A stretch of 17,210 bases of DNA, from NCBI GenBank assembly GCA_004212095.1, contig RXIJ01000086.1, positions 1-17,210 on the forward strand, given 5' to 3'. Source of the stretch: Methanosarcinales archaeon. GTDB taxonomy: Archaea; Halobacteriota; Methanosarcinia; Methanosarcinales; EX4572-44. The stretch's first letter is position 1, and every line of letters starts with the position of its first letter. A model generated the notes under the pieces. It worked only from the letters and a program-made list of their open reading frames with translations. It had not been told where the DNA came from and ran no database searches. Of the stretch, positions 1-6,833 are shown one piece after another. Position numbers and translations under genes: made by a program.

Positions 1-114
1 AGGAAAACTTTTGGCATGGTTAAGGTGTATTCGCCACGGGCTTCAAGAAAGGAAAGTGCTGAAGTGTATATTGTCGGAAAAAACATCATCCAAAAATCAG
101 GATTGCCTTCATAA
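1..114 (+). CDS. rlmE: RlmE/FtsJ 23S rRNA methyltransferase, C-terminal fragment
   Basis: Reading frame 1 is open from the window edge to TAA at 112-114 and gives 37 residues. The stretch KVYSPRASRKESAEVYIVGK matches the last strand of RlmE/FtsJ (RrmJ) methyltransferases, where a lysine-rich 'P.ASRK.SAE.Y.V' motif closes the Rossmann fold. The family transfers a methyl group from S-adenosylmethionine to the 2'-O of a uridine in the 23S rRNA A-loop. Only the end is visible, so the catalytic K-D-K-E residues cannot be checked. The protein ends soon after the motif, so there is no C-terminal TRAM domain of the kind some archaeal homologs have. Identification rests on one motif but that motif is distinctive. 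Confidence 0.72.
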   Translation, partial: RKTFGMVKVYSPRASRKESAEVYIVGKNIIQKSGLPS

Positions 115-130
115 CTGCCATACAGTGTCA

Positions 131-155
131 TCAACCAATAGTAGCAACAGGTTGA
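131..155 (+). terminator. Weak hairpin after rlmE
   Basis: TCAACC (131-136) pairs with GGTTGA (150-155) around a 13-base loop, 17 bases after the rlmE stop. It could be a 3' end structure, but the stem is short and no U-run follows directly. Low support. Confidence 0.18.
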
Positions 156-222
156 GGCGTATCCAAAACAATACCCATTCCTCAGGTACTTATTCTAATC
201 TTTGAGATCCTTCAAGAGAATA

Positions 223-366
223 ATGAGTCTCTGTATACCATCGTGTTGCAGTGATCAAAACACCGAAGATTTTTTGATATTTCGAAATAAGGTACTGGAA
301 AATTATCTCGGAAATTTTGATGCCAACAGAGTAAAAAAAGAGTCGAAAACGCCACTCAGAGATTAA
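223..366 (+). CDS. Possible 47-residue ORF of unknown function
   Basis: ATG at 223 to TAA at 364-366 in frame 1 encodes a charged peptide containing EDFLIFRNKVLENYLGNFD, which reads like a helix. No family is recognised and there is no clear ribosome binding site. It lies in the 340-base spacer between rlmE and purP and may be a remnant or chance. Nothing else coding is visible in this spacer. Confidence 0.15.
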   Translation: MSLCIPSCCSDQNTEDFLIFRNKVLENYLGNFDANRVKKESKTPLRD

Positions 367-381
367 TCTCGTAATATATCA
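359..381 (+). promoter_or_regulatory. 12-bp palindrome abutting a TATA-like box upstream of purP
   Basis: GAGATTAATCTC (359-370) is a perfect inverted repeat. One base later TAATATAT (372-379) resembles an archaeal TATA box. The palindrome occupies the place of the BRE, where archaeal regulators often bind. A start site from this box would fall near 402, leaving a leader of about 50 bases before the purP ATG at 455. Promoter function is inferred. Confidence 0.33.
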
Positions 382-423
382 GTTGTTGCTACTGGAAACT
401 TATAGTATCAACAAACCACAAGG

Positions 424-431
424 TTTTATAA
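424..431 (+). promoter_or_regulatory. Alternative purP TATA box (leaderless spacing)
   Basis: TTTTATAA at 424-431 is centred about 27 bases before the purP ATG at 455, the spacing expected for a leaderless transcript. It competes with the upstream candidate at 372-379. Only a mapped 5' end would decide. Confidence 0.35.
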
Positions 432-454
432 CTTTTAGCTATAAAGAGAGTTGT

Positions 455-1612
455 ATGATTGAGCAAAGTCACATAACCGGATGTTTGGATAATTATGATT
501 ATGAAAAGATAAAAATTGGTGTACTCGCATCCCACTCCGCTATTGATGTGTGTGATGGTGCAATAGAAGAGGGTTTTCACACGGTTGCTGTGTGTCAAAA
601 AGGACGTGATAAAACTTATTCAAAATATTTCAAATCAAAACGCAGTAATGATGGAACCGTTACCCGTGGTGTAGTGGACGAGGCTGTTGTCTATGAGAAA
701 TTTAATGAAATATTAAAACCTAAAAACCAGCAGGCTTTGCTGGATGACAATGTATTGTTTGTGCCAAATCGTTCATTTACTTCATACTGTGGAATCGATG
801 CAGTTGAAAATCAGTTTCATGTGCCTCTTGTCGGCAGCAGGAATCTGCTCAGAAGCGAGGAAAGAGGAGATGAACGCGACTACTACTGGCTGCTCGATAA
901 AGCAGGGCTTCCATACCCGGAAAAACTGGATGGCCCTGAAGAAATTGACGAACTGTGTATTATTAAACTACCTCACGCAGTAAAAAAACTCGAACGCGGA
1001 TTCTTTACAGCAGCAAGCTACCAGGAATACATCGATAAATCAGAATTATTATCCAGGCAAGGAATCATCACAGAGGAAGCACTTGAACATGCCAGAATCG
1101 AGCGATATGTAATAGGCCCAGTATTCAACCTTGATTTTTTTTATTCGCCTCTCGAAAAAGAAAGATCACCAATCGAATTGCTTGGAATCGACTGGCGTTT
1201 TGAGACAAGCCTCGATGGACATGTTCGCCTGCCTGCACCACAGCAGATAAGCCTGTCACAAAGCCAGATAGCACCGGAGTATACCGTGTGTGGACACAAC
1301 ACAGCTACACTACGGGAATCACTGCTTGATGAAGCTTTTCGATTAGCTGAAGACTATGTGAAGGCTGCCAAAAGATACTATGACCCGGGGATTATAGGAC
1401 CATTCTGCCTTCAAACATGTGTGGACAAGGACCTAAACTTCTACATTTATGATGTTGCACCACGTATTGGTGGCGGCACGAACGTGCATGTGTCAGTTGG
1501 ACACCCTTACGGCAACACACTCTGGAGAAAACCGATGAGTACTGGCAGACGAATTGCCGTAGAAATACGAAGTGCCATAGACACCGATCAGCTTGAAAAA
1601 ATAGTCACATAG
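455..1612 (+). CDS. purP: FAICAR synthetase (formate-dependent), PurP
   Basis: PurP catalyses the ATP- and formate-dependent conversion of AICAR to FAICAR in purine synthesis and stands in for the folate-dependent PurH step in many archaea. The protein is 385 residues, a little longer than the usual 360 or so. Visible family signatures are IGVLASHSAIDVCDGA near residues 21-36 (pre-ATP-grasp region), PNRSFTSYCGID near 108-119, VPLVGSRNLLRSEER near 127-141, and PRIGGGTNVHVSVGHPYG near 336-353 in the ATP-grasp fold. The frame is open further upstream to 383, but only with a TTG start and 24 residues absent from the family, so ATG 455 is chosen. It stands alone between rlmE and the slipin gene, on the same strand as both. 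Confidence 0.95.
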   Translation: MIEQSHITGCLDNYDYEKIKIGVLASHSAIDVCDGAIEEGFHTVAVCQKGRDKTYSKYFKSKRSNDGTVTRGVVDEAVVYEKFNEILKPKNQQALLDDNVLFVPNRSFTSYCGIDAVENQFHVPLVGSRNLLRSEERGDERDYYWLLDKAGLPYPEKLDGPEEIDELCIIKLPHAVKKLERGFFTAASYQEYIDKSELLSRQGIITEEALEHARIERYVIGPVFNLDFFYSPLEKERSPIELLGIDWRFETSLDGHVRLPAPQQISLSQSQIAPEYTVCGHNTATLRESLLDEAFRLAEDYVKAAKRYYDPGIIGPFCLQTCVDKDLNFYIYDVAPRIGGGTNVHVSVGHPYGNTLWRKPMSTGRRIAVEIRSAIDTDQLEKIVT

Positions 1613-1684
1613 AAACGGATGTATTTGTAAAAACATCAACATATTGAGCACTGAAGAACAACTTTGCAGTCTCACCATACAAAT

Positions 1685-1721
1685 CCTTATAAGCCGTAAA
1701 CACCATTTTTAATCTGGTGAT
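1685..1721 (+). promoter_or_regulatory. Promoter and Shine-Dalgarno of the slipin-NfeD operon
   Basis: CTTATAAG (1685-1692) is a TATA-like box in the 112-base gap after purP. GGTGAT (1716-1721) matches the archaeal anti-SD complement GGAGGTGATC and lies 3 bases before ATG 1725, which fixes that start. A start site about 25 bases after the TATA box would leave a very short leader. Confidence 0.5.
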
Positions 1722-1724
1722 ATT

Positions 1725-2477
1725 ATGGAACAATATCTGATACCATTAGTAATTATAGTAGTGCTCGTGTTTGCGAGTACTGTAAAGATCGTCCAGGAGT
1801 ACGAGCGCGGCGTGATATTCCGTCTTGGGAGACTGGTCGGTGCAAGAGGACCAGGACTCTTCTTCGTAATCCCAATACTCGAGACTATGAAGAAGATCGA
1901 CCTCAGGACGATTGTGCTTGATATACCGCCGCAAGAGGTCATCACAAGGGATAACGTGACCTCACGGGTGAATGCTGTGGTGTATTACCGGGTGATGGAC
2001 CCAAGTAAAGCAGTGGTGCAGGTTGAGCACTATCCAACTGCAACCGCGCAAATGGCGCTCACAACGCTTCGGGGTGTGATCGGGCAGGTGGAACTTGATG
2101 AGGTTCTTTCCGAGCGGGATAAGATCAACAAGCAGCTGCAGGAGATCATCGATGAGTCAACTGATCCATGGGGAATTAAGGTTTCAGCCGTCGAGATCAA
2201 GGATGTCGAACTGCCAGAGGCGATGCAGCGTGCGATGGCCTCACAGGCAGAGGCAGAGAGAAACAGGCGTGCACGGATCATCAACGCAGAAGGAGAGATG
2301 CAAGCATCAATCAAACTTGCGGATGCTGCAAGGGTGTTGAACGAACAACCGGGAGCACTTTACATCCGAACGCTCCAGACGATCAAGGATGCGACTGAGG
2401 AGAAGGCGACGACGGTTGTGATTCCGCTGCCGATAGAGATAATGGGCGCGCTCGGGCTTGGTAAAGAGAATAAGTAA
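1725..2477 (+). CDS. Slipin / stomatin-prohibitin (SPFH) membrane protein
   Basis: This is a 250-residue SPFH protein of the p-stomatin/slipin type. Residues 4-20 form a single membrane anchor. Residues 22-165 hold the SPFH (band 7) domain, with VQEYERGVIFRLGRLVG at 23-39, GPGLFFVIP at 42-50 and the conserved DIPPQEVITRDNV at 66-78. Residues 165-205 (AMASQAEAERNRRARIINAE) form an alanine- and glutamate-rich coiled coil that drives ring assembly. The family builds oligomeric membrane scaffolds. In Pyrococcus the homolog PH1511 is a substrate of the partner protease PH1510, which cuts near its hydrophobic C-terminus. Here the C-terminus is VVIPLPIEIMGALGLG (231-246), the expected kind of cleavage region. 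The NfeD-type protease gene begins 6 bases after the stop. Confidence 0.95.
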   Translation: MEQYLIPLVIIVVLVFASTVKIVQEYERGVIFRLGRLVGARGPGLFFVIPILETMKKIDLRTIVLDIPPQEVITRDNVTSRVNAVVYYRVMDPSKAVVQVEHYPTATAQMALTTLRGVIGQVELDEVLSERDKINKQLQEIIDESTDPWGIKVSAVEIKDVELPEAMQRAMASQAEAERNRRARIINAEGEMQASIKLADAARVLNEQPGALYIRTLQTIKDATEEKATTVVIPLPIEIMGALGLGKENK

Positions 2478-2483
2478 AGAGAG

Positions 2484-3800
2484 ATGGATAGAAAGAATGG
2501 GATTGCGATGAAACATATCCCAATCCTTCTAACGCTGCTACTGGCGCTTCACCTTATCATGGCGCAGGCATGCACCGCGTCAGAGCCAGTGATCTATGTG
2601 ATCGAGGTAGACGACATGATCACAGCAGGCACCGAGATGGAGATCGCCCGTGGCATCGAACGCGCATCCGGAATGAACGCTGCTGCTGTGTTGATCGAAA
2701 TAAACACCCCGGGCGGACTCGTCACCTCGATGGATATAATCATATCAGAGATCGAGCGTTCTGAGGTGCCTGTAATCACGTTTGTACCAGAGGGAGAGCG
2801 TGCGTTCTCTGCAGGCGCATTCATCCTTTTATCAGGGCATATCGCTGCAATGGCACCAGGTACGGCAACAGGAGCGGCAACACCGATTGGAATAACGCCA
2901 ATAGGCAGAACATCGGTCGAGAACAAGACAGTCAACGCGTATGCAGCTAGGATGCGTGGAATCGCTGAGAACCGGAACCGATCTGCAGAGGTCGCTGAGA
3001 AGTTCGTGACAAAGGGGTTATCACTGACTGCATGGGAAGCGCTGGAACATAGTGTGATCGATTTGGTAGCGTCTAACAGGCGCGATCTTGTAAGCGCCGT
3101 TGATAACAGAACTGTTACCGTAAGCGGAGAACCAGTGACACTCCACACATTGGGTGCAGTCATAATCACGCAGGAACCAGGGTTTGCATCATCGATCGTC
3201 GCTCTACTGAGCAACCCGCAGGTTGCGTTCGTACTCTTCTTAATCGGGCTCTATGGGATCATCTACGGTCTCAAAGCTCCTGGCACGTACGTTCCTGAGA
3301 TGGTCGGCGCGATAGCGCTGATACTTGCGCTTTACGGCATGGGAATGTTCTCAGTCAGCACATTCGGTGTGCTATTGATCGTAGTCGGGATTATACTGTT
3401 TATAGCTGAGGTTTTAACACCAACATTTGGGATACTGACGGTTGGCGGCGCGATCTGCCTGATTCTTGGAGCTATCATGTTTCCGCAGGAGCCGTTCATG
3501 CCTTCTGAATGGATCAGCGACTTCATACACACAGTCTTCGCAATTGTAATCCTCTCTGTCGTGGTTATTGTAGCTGGTCTCGGTTTTGTTATGAAGACAA
3601 GGCTTACGAAACCAGTAACCGGGGTGGATGAATTGATCGGAGAAGTTGTCAAAGCAGAAACTGATATCGATCCGGAGGGAACCGTGCACATTCACGGCGA
3701 GATCTGGAAGGCGTCTGCGGCAGATCCGGTACTGAGAGGCGAAGACGTGGTGATCAGGGGTGTAGACGGGCTCACGCTGATTGTTGAGAAGAGGAAATGA
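2484..3800 (+). CDS. nfeD: NfeD-family (ClpP-class) membrane serine protease
   Basis: This 438-residue long-form NfeD (NfeD1b, 'STOPP' protease) is the expected partner of the upstream slipin. It has an N-terminal signal/anchor (about 11-29) and a ClpP-fold protease domain (35-200). INTPGGLVTSMD (73-84) holds the oxyanion-type GG. The nucleophile is Ser109 in RAFSAGAFILLSG. The likely general base is Lys148 in SVENKTVNAYAA, a Ser-Lys spacing close to that of Pyrococcus PH1510 (Ser97/Lys138). Four to five membrane helices follow between about 245 and 370, then a C-terminal OB-fold/NfeD domain (375-438, with GEVVKAETDIDPEGTVHIHG). ATG 2484 gives the frame used here; ATG 2508 would shorten the tail before the signal peptide and is also possible. 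It is co-transcribed with slipin. Confidence 0.93.
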   Translation: MDRKNGIAMKHIPILLTLLLALHLIMAQACTASEPVIYVIEVDDMITAGTEMEIARGIERASGMNAAAVLIEINTPGGLVTSMDIIISEIERSEVPVITFVPEGERAFSAGAFILLSGHIAAMAPGTATGAATPIGITPIGRTSVENKTVNAYAARMRGIAENRNRSAEVAEKFVTKGLSLTAWEALEHSVIDLVASNRRDLVSAVDNRTVTVSGEPVTLHTLGAVIITQEPGFASSIVALLSNPQVAFVLFLIGLYGIIYGLKAPGTYVPEMVGAIALILALYGMGMFSVSTFGVLLIVVGIILFIAEVLTPTFGILTVGGAICLILGAIMFPQEPFMPSEWISDFIHTVFAIVILSVVVIVAGLGFVMKTRLTKPVTGVDELIGEVVKAETDIDPEGTVHIHGEIWKASAADPVLRGEDVVIRGVDGLTLIVEKRK

Positions 3801-3901
3801 TGAGTGTATTTTATTTTAGCAGCTTGGTACAAACAGATGGTGATTTGAAAAAAATAGTTACGTGGAACATGCCCCAACCTCTTTACATTGGAATAAATTG
3901 A
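3797..3901 (+). CDS. Possible 34-residue ORF overlapping the NfeD stop
   Basis: ATG at 3797 overlaps the NfeD TGA stop (ATGA arrangement) with GAGG just upstream in the NfeD tail. The frame runs to TGA at 3899-3901 and starts MMSVFYFSSLVQ. The arrangement suits translational coupling, but the peptide matches no family I recognise and such short frames arise by chance. The rest of the gap to 3936 is T-rich on the plus strand and may hold the 3' ends of both converging units. Confidence 0.18.
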   Translation: MMSVFYFSSLVQTDGDLKKIVTWNMPQPLYIGIN

Positions 3902-3936
3902 GAAGCATCTTTTAATAGGTATGGGACTTTTATTTT

Positions 3937-4669
3937 TTACAACCTTTCTGCTAAATGTATTCCCACTATCCCTTTTTTATCACCAAGCATATTTGGCAAT
4001 CCTATAGACGGTAATTCACTCATACCAAAATCTCTATTCACCCTTTCACGAAAATCATTCCATTTTCTTGCGAATGCATCGTAATCGTCGACAGCTTTGT
4101 TCCAGTCTGTTTTAATTTCTTCTGGCACTTCACAATCCATATCTTTAATTGCTTCTTCTGGCTTTTTTATGAATGAATTGTAATACTCCTGCAACATATA
4201 TCCAAAATTAAAAAAAAACCAACTTTAAATCTTCTTTAGTTGCATCAAAGCGAGTAAATATTTCCGTCCAAAAACTAAAATACAGGTTCATAAGATTAAC
4301 TGGTGGTTCTGGTATCTTTCCTTTAAATTCTTTCTTTTCCAATAGTTTTTTAATAACGAAATGAAATGCATACGATTTATGCATACTACTCGAATCTGCT
4401 ATGAAAAGTTTAAAACTATCCATGAAATTACTATCTTTAAACTCTTTTAAAAATCTTTTTGCAATTTTGTTATTTTTCCTTGTTTCTCTCCAATTTTTAT
4501 AAGGATTAATTATTTGAGAAACAATAGAAGGCCACATAAGTAGCACCGCGGTTATAACTAAAACAACAGATAAACCATACATAATTAGGGGGGATAAATC
4601 AGTGCGATTAACTATTATAACTTCAATAGCCGATATAATTAAAACAGCAGTCCTTATTGGGTTATCCAT
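3937..4669 (-). pseudogene. Two-TM protein of unknown function, split at a T9 run
   Basis: Two minus-strand frames abut. The first (4669 to 4208) starts MDNPIRTAVLII, has two membrane helices near residues 6-22 and 31-51, then a basic soluble region. It ends KLVFF-stop. The second (to 3937) has no separate ribosome site and continues an acidic, helical region (MLQEYYNSFIKKPEEAIKD). The break lies at nine consecutive T (A9 on the plus strand, 4210-4218). Removing one T joins them as KLVFFNFGYMLQEYY in one protein of about 245 residues. ATG 4669 is preceded by GAGGGA, a good SD, so the first TTG at 4675 is not needed. No family is recognised. It follows the AOR gene by about 50 bases and may share its transcript. 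It could be a sequencing error, a decayed gene or a slippage site. Confidence 0.6.
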
Positions 4670-4721
4670 GCACAATATCCCTCTAAATAAAACTTACAAC
4701 AAGAGGGGTATCAGTTTTATC

Positions 4722-6527
4722 TTAATCCATGAATGCGTTATTAAAGCTTTGCCGTGCTTGCTCCCAGTATTCCTTAACTGCTTTATCCCCTTCATTACTC
4801 ATTTTATCTGCCCACTTTTCAAGGTCTGCACTGCCACTTTCTATTACATAGCTTTTAACTGCATCTATCGAGCGCTTAGTCTCCAGAGGCATAGGTATGT
4901 CCTTAGCTTTCCTGTTGTATGCTATTATCTTTTGAAGGAGCTTTCTGTGATGGTTATAAATATCAAGCTTCTTTCCAAACACATCATTAAATATATTTTC
5001 TATGTATTTTTCATACCACTTTCTATGAAACCTGCAGAATCCAAGGTTTTCCGGAACGATCTCCCATACCCCGCGATTCGCCGACTTCTTTCCAAGCTCT
5101 TCTGGTAAATACGGAGTATCTGAATAATCTGTGTGGAATTTGCCTGGTAGGACTCCTGGTACAATGAGTGCACCAAGCACCCGATATCTAATCTGGGCAA
5201 TACAGCCATCGTTTTCCCCAAATGGGGTATAATGTGCAAAATCACTAAATTTCTCTTTTCCCTTATTGCCATACACATCTTCAAAATGCTTGCATGCGTA
5301 ACGTATCCCTTTGCCAAGCGTTCGTGCGAACTCTGTGCGACCATAAGCAACATCATTGATCAGTTTCATACAAAAATCTGAATTGAGTGCTGAATCCTGC
5401 AGCTTAAATGTGTCCGGATCAAAATTAATCGGCTGGTCTATACCAACATCTTCCTTGTTTAACAATCCTGCCTGCATCCATCCAAGCACAACTGACGTTA
5501 TATTGCCAAACTCGATTGAATCAAAACCACACACGTCTGCTCTTTGCAGCAAGTTTCTTATCTCCTCAATACGAAAGATACCAGAGTTCGGACCAAGTGC
5601 ATTGGATGGTTCATAATCCATCTTGGATTCTTCATAAATTTTCTTGCATGGTGTGGGGCAACTGGGTTCGCCACAGGTACGATTGACAACCTTTTCCTCA
5701 AACGGCTTCAAAAAATTATTTTCTAATAATTCATAAAGATGTTCTCTTTTTCCGGATGGTATCGTATAATCAAAGTCAAACATAGGCAATTTCTTACCTG
5801 CTGATGCATAATTCGATGCAAGTGTCCCCCGTTTGTATTTTTTTGTTGCATCCTTTGCAACCTCAAGCATCGATTCCCCGGAGAGCTTTTGAAACATCTT
5901 ATTTAGTATAGTCCGGTCATTTAAGTCAACCGGGAACTCCTTGACATAGTTTCCCCCATAAACAATACCAACAACTTTATGATCCTGGGCAAGCAGAGAA
6001 CCTAGTCCACCACGACCTGCCCAGCAATCAGCATTGGGTACAAACTTGCCTTTTTTTATTAGAGTTGAAACAAGAGCGCCCATTCTCGTGTTTAATGATG
6101 CTGGTCCAGCGGCAAGCATCCTCATGTCGATGTATTCCTCACCAACTTTAAAAGCATCTCTGTATCGTTCAAGCAAATGGGACTCGAGACTATAAAGTCC
6201 ATCATCAAGATGTATATCTCTTAATGTATCTTTCTGAATGGTATAAAATTCTACATCCAATTTTCCGTCAATATTTTTTATAACCGGTACCACATAGTCA
6301 TCCGCATTTGATTTCCCCTCAATCTTTACAAAATCCACACCTGTTTTTGAAAATAAGTATCCAGCACCGCCAATGGAAGTGATATGAAATCCTCTAGTCA
6401 AAAGAGAATTTCCCGCAACAGTTATTCTGTTTACCCCAGGAAGTCTGCTGCCAGCAAATGGACCTACTCCAATTACCACACAATCAGGATCTAGCGGATC
6501 AATTACGCTGAGTGCATAATCCACCAC
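4722..6527 (-). CDS. Aldehyde:ferredoxin oxidoreductase (AOR) family tungsten enzyme
   Basis: The 601 residues from GTG 6527 belong to the AOR family, whose members oxidise aldehydes or related substrates with a tungsten bis-pterin centre and pass electrons to ferredoxin through one [4Fe-4S] cluster. DPLDPDCVVIGVGPFAGSRL (10-29), SIGGAGYLF (51-59) and ADCWAGRGGLGSLLA (166-180) match domain 1. Likely cluster ligands are Cys285, Cys290 and Cys294 (CGEPSCPTPC, spacing C-x4-C-x3-C instead of the classical C-x2-C-x3-C) and Cys498 (LGFCRFHR). The substrate cannot be told from sequence. The N-terminus is odd: classical members have about 50 residues before DPL.P, but only 9 follow this GTG. The frame upstream stays open to a stop at about 6599 and reads like the family (AEKRTYTVDIIDAADVIG), yet has no ATG. 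ATG 6591 lies one base out of frame, so the true start may be there with an indel between. The gene is divergent from ubiD. Confidence 0.9.
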   Translation of the reverse strand: MVDYALSVIDPLDPDCVVIGVGPFAGSRLPGVNRITVAGNSLLTRGFHITSIGGAGYLFSKTGVDFVKIEGKSNADDYVVPVIKNIDGKLDVEFYTIQKDTLRDIHLDDGLYSLESHLLERYRDAFKVGEEYIDMRMLAAGPASLNTRMGALVSTLIKKGKFVPNADCWAGRGGLGSLLAQDHKVVGIVYGGNYVKEFPVDLNDRTILNKMFQKLSGESMLEVAKDATKKYKRGTLASNYASAGKKLPMFDFDYTIPSGKREHLYELLENNFLKPFEEKVVNRTCGEPSCPTPCKKIYEESKMDYEPSNALGPNSGIFRIEEIRNLLQRADVCGFDSIEFGNITSVVLGWMQAGLLNKEDVGIDQPINFDPDTFKLQDSALNSDFCMKLINDVAYGRTEFARTLGKGIRYACKHFEDVYGNKGKEKFSDFAHYTPFGENDGCIAQIRYRVLGALIVPGVLPGKFHTDYSDTPYLPEELGKKSANRGVWEIVPENLGFCRFHRKWYEKYIENIFNDVFGKKLDIYNHHRKLLQKIIAYNRKAKDIPMPLETKRSIDAVKSYVIESGSADLEKWADKMSNEGDKAVKEYWEQARQSFNNAFMD

Positions 6528-6650
6528 TCCTATAACATCAGCAGCATCAATAATATCTACGGTATATGTACGTTTTTCTGCAAAATTCCATGCGATGAAT
6601 TAAAAAATTTTGAACACAGGAATTGCTTTGATGGTATCAACTTAACCCAC

Positions 6651-6665
6651 ATCGTATATATTATT
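6651..6665 (-). promoter_or_regulatory. TATA box for the AOR gene
   Basis: On the minus strand TAATATATAC (6663-6654) is a TATA-like element. A start site 25 bases on would lie near 6631, about 40 bases before the ATG at 6591 and 104 before GTG 6527. This favours a translation start upstream of 6527. The 240-300 base gap between AOR and UbiD otherwise contains only the UbiD promoter. Confidence 0.4.
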
Positions 6666-6777
6666 TGTTAATTTACAAGGGATAGTTGAGTTTGGAATGC
6701 GCGGAAAAATGAGCAAAGAAAAATTTGGGAGAGAATCTAAAAAACACTGGTTGAAAAGCCAATCTGGCGACTTCACC

Positions 6778-6811
6778 TTTTATATAAAAACCCAACCACA
6801 TGTTTTATAAA
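6778..6811 (+). promoter_or_regulatory. TATA boxes upstream of the UbiD gene
   Basis: TTTTATATAAA at 6778-6788 is a strong archaeal TATA box about 50 bases before ATG 6834, giving a leader of about 20 bases that contains GGGA (6825-6828) as a weak SD. A second element, TTTTATAAAT at 6802-6811, is placed for a leaderless transcript. Both read away from the AOR promoter. Confidence 0.5.
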
Positions 6812-6833
6812 TCTCGAAATAGTAGGGAAAGCA

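Noticed and set aside
383..454. Upstream extension of the PurP frame to 383
   Set aside because: It would need a TTG start and adds residues not typical of PurP; ATG 455 gives a normal N-terminus.
3845..3868. Similarity between the purP 3' end (LEKIVT) and a segment after nfeD (LKKIVT)
   Set aside because: The match is short and A-rich and does not extend on either side; chance is enough.
4602..5108. 168-residue plus-strand frame
   Set aside because: It lies antisense to the well-supported AOR gene and the two-TM gene, and its protein has no family features.
6697..6810. 37-residue plus-strand frame MRGKMSKEKFGRESKK
   Set aside because: It covers the UbiD TATA boxes and has no ribosome site; more likely promoter DNA than a gene.
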